From Parabacteroides bouchesdurhonensis (GTDB taxonomy: Bacteria; Bacteroidota; Bacteroidia; Bacteroidales; Tannerellaceae): a stretch of DNA of 64,000 nucleotides. Under the pieces are notes generated by a model, which was not told where the DNA came from, searched no databases, and worked only from the letters and a program-made list of their open reading frames with translations. The DNA is taken from NCBI RefSeq assembly GCF_900186615.1, contig NZ_LT896588.1:1718961-1782960 (forward strand). The letters are read 5' to 3'. Positions 56,139 to 64,000 of the stretch are shown here, piece by piece. The translations under genes and the position numbers were made by a program. Position 1 is the first letter of the stretch, and the number at the start of each line of letters is the position of its first letter.

Positions 56139-56161
56139 AGAAAATAAATTTTTTAGTTGCT

Positions 56162-56203
56162 AATAAGCCAATATGCCAATTCAAACTGGCATATTGGCTT
56201 ATT
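56162..56203. terminator. Hairpin between gyrB and the fusion gene
   Basis: Perfect 17-bp arms AATAAGCCAATATGCCA and complement with an eight-base loop, 19 bases after the gyrB stop. A T-run is weak on the minus strand, but the stem is long. Confidence 0.7.
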
Positions 56204-56221
56204 GATAATTCGGCCTGTTAT

Positions 56222-58500
<2,279 letters not shown>

Positions 58501-58611
58501 GAAAAGGATATATCTTTTGAACTTAAAAGTCCCGTCTTAACATTTCAAAAGAGCAGACCTTTGAAGTGTTAAGACGGGACTTTTACTTTCAAAAGAATGC
58601 TCTTTTGAGAG
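58501..58611 (-). repeat. Dispersed palindromic repeat, copy 2
   Basis: Arms AAAAGTCCCGTCTTAACA (58525-58542) and complement (58567-58584) flank a 24-base loop that is the complement of the copy 1 loop with one mismatch. The flanks on both sides also align to 9441-9550 in reverse orientation. Confidence 0.75.
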
Positions 58612-58622
58612 CTTAGTCCGGG

Positions 58623-58694
58623 TAGCCCGTGGGGGAATCGAACCCCCCTTTCAAGAATGAAAATCTTGCGTCCTAACCGATAGACGAACGGGCC
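58623..58694 (-). tRNA. tRNA-Glu (TTC), copy 1
   Basis: A 72-base cloverleaf on the minus strand: acceptor GGCCCGT/ACGGGCT, anticodon stem CAAGA/TCTTG with loop TTTTCAT (anticodon TTC), T-arm GGGGGTTCGATTCCCCC. CCA is not encoded. Identical to the copy at 59062-59133. Confidence 0.95.
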
Positions 58695-58703
58695 GGGAAG
58701 TTT

Positions 58704-58740
58704 AAAAAAGCCGGGCTTTTCAGAGTCCGGCTTCATACTT
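58704..58740 (-). terminator. Terminator after rpsT
   Basis: On the minus strand GAAGCCGG and CCGGCTT form a stem followed by T6, between the rpsT stop and the downstream tRNA-Glu. Read-through or a separate promoter must serve that tRNA. Confidence 0.8.
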
Positions 58741-58760
58741 TATGTAAAGTAATTTACCTT

Positions 58761-59018
58761 TTACTTAGCAAGGTTGTTGACATGTTTTGCCAACTTAGAC
58801 TTCAGGTTGCCTGCCTTATTCTTGTGAATAATGTTCTTTTTGGCAAGCTTGTCTAGCATTGAACAAACTTTTGGGAATAAAGCTTGGGCTTCATTCTTGT
58901 CTTCTGTAGCACGCAAAACTCTCATTGCATTTCTTGCAGTCTTTGCATAATATCTATTGTGCAAACGTTTTGCATTAGTTTGTCTGATTCTCTTGATAGA
59001 TGACTTATGATTTGCCAT
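58761..59018 (-). CDS. rpsT: 30S ribosomal protein S20
   Basis: Small-subunit protein of 85 residues, almost all helical and basic: [19 protein letters not shown], then the S20 pattern ending [15 protein letters not shown]. It lies between two identical tRNA-Glu genes and is probably transcribed with the upstream one from the promoter at 59193-59224. Confidence 0.96.
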   Translation of the reverse strand: MANHKSSIKRIRQTNAKRLHNRYYAKTARNAMRVLRATEDKNEAQALFPKVCSMLDKLAKKNIIHKNKAGNLKSKLAKHVNNLAK

Positions 59019-59061
59019 TTCTTAGATATCCTCTCTATTTAATCTTTAATTTTGTTTATTG

Positions 59062-59133
59062 TAGCCCGTGGGGGAATCGAACCCCCCTTTCAAGAATGAA
59101 AATCTTGCGTCCTAACCGATAGACGAACGGGCC
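59062..59133 (-). tRNA. tRNA-Glu (TTC), copy 2
   Basis: Same 72-base sequence as 58623-58694; anticodon TTC. First transcribed gene of the tRNA-Glu/rpsT unit. Confidence 0.95.
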
Positions 59134-59192
59134 ATATAGTCAAAGCTCTCACTTTTAGCACTCTGGAAGTGCTGTTTTTCTGATTGCGAGTG

Positions 59193-59224
59193 CAAAGATA
59201 GATCATCTATGGAAACTACCAAAA
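59193..59224 (-). promoter_or_regulatory. Promoter of the tRNA-Glu/rpsT unit
   Basis: On the minus strand TTTTG (59224-59220), 19 bases, TATCTTTG (59200-59193): an excellent consensus match, about 60 bp upstream of the tRNA. Confidence 0.75.
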
Positions 59225-59265
59225 CATTTCGAGGGAAAAATTAAAAGAAGTATTTGTTTTAACTT

Positions 59266-59655
59266 CTATTTAGAACCTATATCCTCCAAATGAATCTCCA
59301 AAGCTTTTACGGAAATATTTATTTCCCAGATACATACGCATAATGATGCGGCTAAAAGCAGTAGGGCGATACCGAATATCCATGCTGCTATCAATTGCCA
59401 CGATATATAAATGAAGAACATGGAGATAACGCATAATAATAAACTGAGAATGCCTAGAATTTGCATGGAACGTGTCAGATACAAGCGTTTTCTTAAATTT
59501 GCGATTTGGGCATAGTCTTTCGGATCATGTGTTTGCAGATGTTTTTCTTTTAGATTACGAACCACGCTTGCGTACGACAGGAACCGGTTGGTGTAAGCCA
59601 ATAGTATTAAAGATATGGCAGAAAACAAAAGAGAAGGGGTTGTAAGGTCCAACAT
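59266..59655 (-). CDS. DUF2721-type membrane protein
   Basis: A 129-residue inner-membrane protein with an N-terminal helix (SLLFSAISLILLAYTNRFLSYASVVRNL) and two further helices after a basic, Arg/Lys-rich middle (IANLRKRLYLTRSMQILGILSLLLC). This matches DUF2721 as I know it; the function is unknown. It is divergent from recO. Confidence 0.75.
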   Translation of the reverse strand: MLDLTTPSLLFSAISLILLAYTNRFLSYASVVRNLKEKHLQTHDPKDYAQIANLRKRLYLTRSMQILGILSLLLCVISMFFIYISWQLIAAWIFGIALLLLAASLCVCIWEINISVKALEIHLEDIGSK

Positions 59656-59741
59656 AATGCTTAATTCTTTTTAGTATAACTGATTATATATGTAAATAGT
59701 TCGTTGTTTTTGTATCTTTGTGGCTGTAAAGATATGAATTT

Positions 59742-60467
59742 ATGCTGAGTAAGACACGTGGAATCGTATTGCATTCCATTGCATATAACGATAAATACTC
59801 CATTATATATATGTACACGGAGGCTTTTGGCAGAGCTTCTTATCTGGTAGCGCGTAACCGGGGAAAGAAGACGGCTGTATCCAAAGCTCTTTTTATGCCG
59901 CTTTCTGTTTTGGAGATGGAGGTGGAGCATTTAAATAAGCGGGACTTGCACCGTATCAAAGAAACAAAATTATGTTATCCTTTAACTGAATTGTTTTGCA
60001 ATCCGGTAAAAAATGTGTTGGCTCTTTTTCTGGCCGAGGTTCTTTTCAGGGTAGTAAAAGAGACGGAACCGGATGCGCGTTTGTTCGGGTTTCTTTATGA
60101 ATCGATTCATTTGCTGGAATATGCAGAGGAGGGGATTGCCAATTTCCATTTGGTTTTCTTGCTTCGTTTGTTGTCTTGCCTGGGGATTTATCCGAATGCG
60201 GATTCTCATAAAGCGGGTTATTATTTTGATATGATGAATGGTGTATTCTGCGATACGGTTCCTGTGCACCGTCATTATCTCGATAAAGAAGAAAGCCTGG
60301 TGTTTGCCCGTCTGCTGAAGATGAGCTTTGAAAATATGTCTCTATATTCTTTTTCCCGCCAGGATCGCGTCCGTATTATCAACCGTATTTTCGAGTATTA
60401 TCGTTTGCATTTGCCGGAATTTCCAGAGATAAAATCTTTTTCCGTGCTACAAAGTCTCTTCGATTAG
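59742..60467 (+). CDS. recO: DNA repair protein RecO
   Basis: Recombination mediator that helps RecR load RecA, 241 residues. The N-terminal OB fold reads TRGIVLHSIAYNDKYSIIYMYTEAFGRASYLVAR, followed by a helical domain (PVKNVLALFLAEVLFRVVKETEPD, HLVFLLRLLSCLGIYPNAD). It lacks the four-cysteine zinc site seen in many RecO proteins, which is typical for Bacteroidetes. A -7 element TATCTTTG lies at 59713-59720. Confidence 0.88.
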   Translation: MLSKTRGIVLHSIAYNDKYSIIYMYTEAFGRASYLVARNRGKKTAVSKALFMPLSVLEMEVEHLNKRDLHRIKETKLCYPLTELFCNPVKNVLALFLAEVLFRVVKETEPDARLFGFLYESIHLLEYAEEGIANFHLVFLLRLLSCLGIYPNADSHKAGYYFDMMNGVFCDTVPVHRHYLDKEESLVFARLLKMSFENMSLYSFSRQDRVRIINRIFEYYRLHLPEFPEIKSFSVLQSLFD

Positions 60468-60487
60468 GCACTTTGCAATCTTATTAC

Positions 60488-60518
60488 TTGCCAGTTTAAG
60501 GAAAAGATTATACTTTTG
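60488..60518 (+). promoter_or_regulatory. tRNA-Arg promoter
   Basis: TTG (60488-60490), 20 bases, TACTTTTG (60511-60518), 17 bp before the tRNA. Confidence 0.65.
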
Positions 60519-60535
60519 CCCCACCTCTTAGAGAT

Positions 60536-60607
60536 GGTCTTGTAGTTCAATGGATAGAATAGAAGTTTCCTAAACTTTAGATCCGGGTTCGATTCCCGGC
60601 GAGACTA
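60536..60607 (+). tRNA. tRNA-Arg (CCT)
   Basis: A 72-base cloverleaf: acceptor GGTCTTG/CGAGACT, anticodon loop TTCCTAA (anticodon CCT), T-arm CCGGGTTCGATTCCCGG. CCA is not encoded. tRNA-Arg CCT is a frequent integration site for mobile elements, but no direct repeat of its 3' end was seen downstream. Confidence 0.92.
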
Positions 60608-60868
60608 CTTATTATATCTACCTCTCTTTTTTTATCTTTGCTTTTGAGTCTATAAATTCGCATAAACCAATCTGCTTGAAAGGAGTGTGGCTATACTATT
60701 AATAAACGATAATGAGATTCAACACTTTATTAAGCGGATATTATGTATGAATAAGTTTTATTGATTATATTGCAGGCAATATTTATTTTCTTGACATTTT
60801 TGAAAAGAAATGACTGGGGAGAGATGTTTTTCGGGGATGTAGAATGTCATAAATTAAAATGTATATTT
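60608..60868 (+). other. Intergenic region after tRNA-Arg
   Basis: AT-rich, with a -7 element TATCTTTG at 60633-60640 that could drive the propeller operon. No gene or strong hairpin is seen. Confidence 0.4.
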
Positions 60869-62035
60869 ATGAAAGGGATAAAGATTCTTGTATTATTACT
60901 TGTAACAACTATATTGTTTGGGTGTGTAAAAGAGAGTAAACAGGCAAGCATTATTACAATAGATGTTTCTGCCAATCATTCCTCAAAAGAATTAATTCTT
61001 CAAGATTTTATGGACGTAGAATATATTCCATTGGAAACGAATGACGATTTCCTCACTCAAGGTAATGTAATGGATATAGGCAACAAATATATATTAGTGA
61101 AAAATTGGGCTAATGACGGAAATATCTTTGTTTTTGATAGAAAAACCGGTAAAGGGATAAGAAAAATAAATAGAAAAGGACAAGGTGCCGAAGAATATAA
61201 TTTCATCAACAGTATTATTCTGGATGAAGGCAACAATGAAATATTTGTCAACTGTTCTGTAACGAAAAAGATATACGTATATGATTTGTCGGGCAATTTC
61301 AAACGGAGCTTCAACTATACGGAAGGCTCTGAATATTTAGACATATTCAATTATGATAGAAACAATCTGATTGGCTATGACATGTCCATATATTATAAGG
61401 AAGGGCAACAGAGAGACAAAAACAAATCCTATCATGCGGTCCTATCAAAACAGGATGGTAGTATCACCCGGAATATCTACATCCCATTTGATATAGTCAA
61501 AGCTCCGTATGTAAGAAAAGGAGATGGAGTTGCAGTGGCTTCCGTGCGTCCAATAATTCCGAACCAGGGACAATGGCTGCTTGCCGAAACATCGTCTGAT
61601 ACGATATACAGTTATGTGCCGGAAGAAAATGAATTAACCCCATTCCTTATAAAAACACCTACTCAAGATCCTGAAATACTTCTTACGATAGGGGCAGCTA
61701 CAGACCGCTATTATTTCATACATACCATAAAGAAAGTATTTGATTTCACTACCGGAAGAGGTTTTTTTATTACTGATTTAATGTACGACAGACTGGAAAG
61801 TGCTGTTTTTGAAGCTAACGTGTTCAATAGTGATTTTGTAAAAAAACAAAGTGTGGATATGATTTCATACCCTGTAAATAATAATGGAATTGCAGCCATT
61901 CAGACATTGGCTGCTTCTCAGATTGTTGAGGCATATAAAAATGACGGATTGAAAGGCAAGCTGCAAGAAATAGCCGCAGGATTAGATGAGGAATCAAATC
62001 CGGTGGTCATGCTGATGGAATATAAAAGGAGGTAG
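60869..62035 (+). CDS. Six-bladed beta-propeller lipoprotein
   Basis: A 388-residue lipoprotein from the ATG at 60869 (signal ending TTILFGC); upstream in-frame codons are spurious. The mature protein opens with LQDFMDVEYIPLETNDDFL and continues IFVFDRKTGKGIRKINRKGQGAEEYNFI, the propeller variant in which GQGAEEY replaces GxGPDEF. It resembles the other propellers only in fold. It is six bases upstream of an RsbW-like kinase gene, an unusual partner for a surface lipoprotein. Confidence 0.82.
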   Translation: MKGIKILVLLLVTTILFGCVKESKQASIITIDVSANHSSKELILQDFMDVEYIPLETNDDFLTQGNVMDIGNKYILVKNWANDGNIFVFDRKTGKGIRKINRKGQGAEEYNFINSIILDEGNNEIFVNCSVTKKIYVYDLSGNFKRSFNYTEGSEYLDIFNYDRNNLIGYDMSIYYKEGQQRDKNKSYHAVLSKQDGSITRNIYIPFDIVKAPYVRKGDGVAVASVRPIIPNQGQWLLAETSSDTIYSYVPEENELTPFLIKTPTQDPEILLTIGAATDRYYFIHTIKKVFDFTTGRGFFITDLMYDRLESAVFEANVFNSDFVKKQSVDMISYPVNNNGIAAIQTLAASQIVEAYKNDGLKGKLQEIAAGLDEESNPVVMLMEYKRR

Positions 62036-62041
62036 CTATAT

Positions 62042-62455
62042 ATGCAAAAAGCATTGTCTATTAAAAATGATATAAAGGAACTGAACCGGATGAACCTGTT
62101 TCTAGAGGAAGTTGGAAAGGATTTTCATTTGGAATCTTCCTTTTTAGTGAAATTGAATCTGGTATTGGAGGAAGCAGTGTCTAATATTATTTTTTATGCG
62201 TATAAGCCTGGTGAAGTTGATCGTCCGATAGATATTATATTGTCATATACCGATTTGCTGGCTGTTAAGCTTGTGGATAAAGGGAAACCTTTTGATCCGA
62301 CGAAACGGGCGAATCCTGATATAACATTATCTTTAGAAGAACGTCCGATTGGAGGATTGGGGATCTTTTTAATTAAACAGATAATGGATGAAGTTACTTA
62401 CAAGAGAGAGAACGGACAAAATATTTTAATCATGAAAAAAAGAATAAAAGTATAA
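62042..62455 (+). CDS. RsbW/SpoIIAB-like anti-sigma factor kinase
   Basis: A 137-residue HATPase_c_2 protein. N box LNLVLEEAVSNIIFYAY (Glu and Asn), G1 VDKGKPFDPT and G2 GGLGIFLIKQIMDEVTY are all present, so it should bind ATP. Proteins of this type bind or phosphorylate partner-switch components. The next gene encodes a STAS antagonist, four bases away, giving a standard partner-switching pair; the target sigma factor is not in the window. Confidence 0.85.
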   Translation: MQKALSIKNDIKELNRMNLFLEEVGKDFHLESSFLVKLNLVLEEAVSNIIFYAYKPGEVDRPIDIILSYTDLLAVKLVDKGKPFDPTKRANPDITLSLEERPIGGLGIFLIKQIMDEVTYKRENGQNILIMKKRIKV

Positions 62456-62458
62456 TAT

Positions 62459-62770
62459 ATGAATGATAATATGAAAGTAACAATTACAGAAGGGCCGGAA
62501 GTGATAATAACTATTTCCGGCAGACTGGATACAAATAGCAGTGCGGATTTTGAAAAAACAATTGAACCTATCCTTTCCGGAACTGCTTTGAAGGTAAAAA
62601 TGAATTGTACCGACTTGAAATATGTAAGTAGTTCCGGATTAAGATTGTTCCTTTTATTGCAGAAAAAACTTTCTCATCGGAACGGAACGTTGCGTTTGTG
62701 CGGTTTGAGTGCTGATGTAAGAGAAGTATTTGATGTTACAGGCTTTTCTGCATTGTTCTTGATTGAATAA
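62459..62770 (+). CDS. STAS-domain anti-sigma factor antagonist
   Basis: A 103-residue protein of the SpoIIAA/RsbV type: EVIITISGRLDTNSSADFEKTI, then the phosphorylation loop MNCTDLKYVSSSGLRLFLLL, where the Ser before SGLR is the usual phospho-site, and LRLCGLSADVREVFDVTGF. It is the partner of the upstream kinase and the last gene before a hairpin. Confidence 0.9.
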   Translation: MNDNMKVTITEGPEVIITISGRLDTNSSADFEKTIEPILSGTALKVKMNCTDLKYVSSSGLRLFLLLQKKLSHRNGTLRLCGLSADVREVFDVTGFSALFLIE

Positions 62771-62817
62771 TAAAAAGATTATAAATGTACGCCGTCATGC
62801 TGAATTTGAAGCATAAA

Positions 62818-62857
62818 GTGTCTAATTTCTTTACACTACTATCAAATAATTAGACAC
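62818..62857 (+). terminator. Hairpin after the STAS gene
   Basis: GTGTCTAATT (62818-62827) and AATTAGACAC (62848-62857) form a perfect 10-bp stem with a 20-base loop. No T-run follows, so termination is uncertain. Confidence 0.45.
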
Positions 62858-62859
62858 TC

Positions 62860-62997
62860 TTGAATGTGGTTTGTGTTATTAATCTATTGATAGTTAGTTG
62901 TTTGTATGTTTTGGCATGCTTTTTGATTATTTATATTATATAGTTGTAACTATTTATAGGTGAGACTAAATTAATTAAATATGCAAACCACATTCAA
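62860..62997. repeat. 14-bp inverted repeat spanning the permease start
   Basis: TTGAATGTGGTTTG (62860-62873) is the exact complement of CAAACCACATTCAA (62984-62997), which is codons 2-6 of the permease gene. In RNA the pairing would sit right next to the start codon. Confidence 0.6.
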
Positions 62998-64000
62998 AAA
63001 TTTACTTTACGTCCTTACGCGTTATAAGTTGGCAACAGCCACTAATCTTTTAGGGTTGAGTTTTGCTTTTGTGTTGTTTATTCTGATTTGGATACATGTA
63101 AACCATGAATATAGTTTTGATACATCCATACCTGATAGAGAGCGGATTTTTCAACTTGAGAATATGCGTAATGATGGGATATGGGAAGCCAACTTCTCTC
63201 GTCCCCAGCTTGAACGTTTTATTGCGGCCTCACCCGGTATAGAAGCTGCAGCAGTTACAAATAATCTGGTTTATTCTTCTGTCCGTTTAGGGGTTTCTAC
63301 CAGCAGAGATGTTGATGGAAAGAGCTATATGGAACAAGTGGAACGAATAACGGTGGGATATACAAAAGTGTTTGGTTTTGAGATGGTAACCGGAAACACG
63401 GATTGCCTGACACATCCGGATGGTATATTGATATCGGAAAGTATGGCCCGGAAATTTTTCGGTGAGGATAATCCGGTTGGTAAACCTCTTTATTTTTCGG
63501 AATTTGGAAGCACTGAGGCCACAGATATATATGGACTCCATTTTGAACCGGTATATATAGTTGGCGGGGTTTATCGTGATTTTCCGGAAAACACCCGTTT
63601 GAAAAATGCGTTATATCTTCCAATCATGGAAAATGAAATGATGGAAGACTGGAATACCGGTCCATATTATTGTTACCTGTTGATGTCGTCTCCGGAAACC
63701 GTTTCGGCTATGGTTAATCAATATGTGACTGATAGTAAGGAATTTCTTAAAAATTTTGCGATTGAAGATATTCGTCTCAGACCTTTGACTGATCTTTATT
63801 TTGGTCAGCAGGTACGCGCAGACGCCGCCCCTGTAGGTGATAAATTGAGGACGAATATGTTGTTTTTTATTGCAATTCTGATTATAGGTATTGCGATGGT
63901 TAATTATATAAATCTCTCAATCGCATTGGCTCCCATACGTACCAAGTCGATTACCGTTCAAAAAGTATTGGGTAGTTCGGATATGACGCTTCGGAAATAT
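62981..64000 (+). CDS. FtsX-like ABC transporter permease, N-terminal part (cut by window edge)
   Basis: First 340 residues of a MacB/FtsX-type permease: MQTTFKNLLYVLTRYKLATAT, then TM1 about 22-42 (NLLGLSFAFVLFILIWIHV), an extracytoplasmic domain with RIFQLENMRNDG and LISESMARKFFGEDNPVGKPL, and a second TM (MLFFIAILIIGIAMVNYINLS) followed by SITVQKVLGSS. Bacteroidales often carry arrays of such permeases next to sensor kinases; they resist or sense envelope-active compounds. The C-terminal half and the ATPase lie outside the window. Confidence 0.85.
   Translation, partial: MQTTFKNLLYVLTRYKLATATNLLGLSFAFVLFILIWIHVNHEYSFDTSIPDRERIFQLENMRNDGIWEANFSRPQLERFIAASPGIEAAAVTNNLVYSSVRLGVSTSRDVDGKSYMEQVERITVGYTKVFGFEMVTGNTDCLTHPDGILISESMARKFFGEDNPVGKPLYFSEFGSTEATDIYGLHFEPVYIVGGVYRDFPENTRLKNALYLPIMENEMMEDWNTGPYYCYLLMSSPETVSAMVNQYVTDSKEFLKNFAIEDIRLRPLTDLYFGQQVRADAAPVGDKLRTNMLFFIAILIIGIAMVNYINLSIALAPIRTKSITVQKVLGSSDMTLRKY

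Noticed and set aside
60536-60868. Integrated mobile element at tRNA-Arg
   Set aside because: No integrase gene and no repeat of the tRNA 3' end could be found in the window.

Overview
The window comes from a Bacteroidota genome, order Bacteroidales. The best fit I can offer is a Parabacteroides-like (Tannerellaceae) gut commensal, but the genus is an inference. Reasons: promoters of the TTTG-N18-20-TAnnTTTG type, almost no Shine-Dalgarno sequences, many lipoproteins of Bacteroidales families (six-bladed propeller, NVEALA peptides, DUF1573), a hybrid histidine kinase fused to an AraC output domain, a TonB-dependent thiamine receptor, and a RimP-NusA-InfB-CvpA-SufBCD gene order.

Bases 1-13.6 kb are accessory. 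After the start of an RND efflux operon comes a cluster of small NVEALA peptides and surface or periplasmic lipoproteins: propellers, a transglutaminase-like protein and a thioredoxin/DUF1573 protein. Two paralogous membrane-anchored winged-helix regulators, read divergently, sit beside them. A 1.4 kb direct duplication has decayed in one copy (two homopolymer frameshifts, one internal deletion) and has a transposase fragment at its junction. This peptide-lipoprotein-regulator cluster is the best candidate for an undescribed system.

Bases 13.6-31.6 kb are mostly housekeeping: a sensor kinase, mnmD, trxA, dnaE, a porin, an esterase, the rplM-rpsI-rpsB-tsf operon, aspartate aminotransferase, ribBA, an LptF/LptG-type permease and a START-like protein. 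Bases 31.8-33.3 kb hold tRNA-Met and a long non-coding stretch with a candidate structured RNA. Bases 33.3-38.8 kb hold a kinase-AraC hybrid and a thiamine uptake operon (TonB receptor, PnuT-like transporter, thiamine pyrophosphokinase) behind a TPP riboswitch.

Bases 39-50.7 kb carry rimP-nusA-infB-cvpA-sufB-sufC-sufD as one tight run, then a VOC-GNAT fusion, a small membrane protein and sufS. Bases 50.7-60.5 kb carry a phosphoesterase, rnhB, sufE, an M28 peptidase, an amidotransferase-dipeptidase fusion, gyrB, tRNA-Glu/rpsT/tRNA-Glu, a DUF2721 protein and recO. After tRNA-Arg the window ends with a propeller lipoprotein, an RsbW-like/STAS pair and the start of an FtsX-like permease.

Two repeat families stand out. 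One is a 22-bp tandem array of near-palindromes, found once upstream of each of the two translation operons (23.4 and 38.8 kb); both operons also have a consensus promoter and a terminator-like leader hairpin. The other is a roughly 110-bp palindromic element (9.4 and 58.5 kb).
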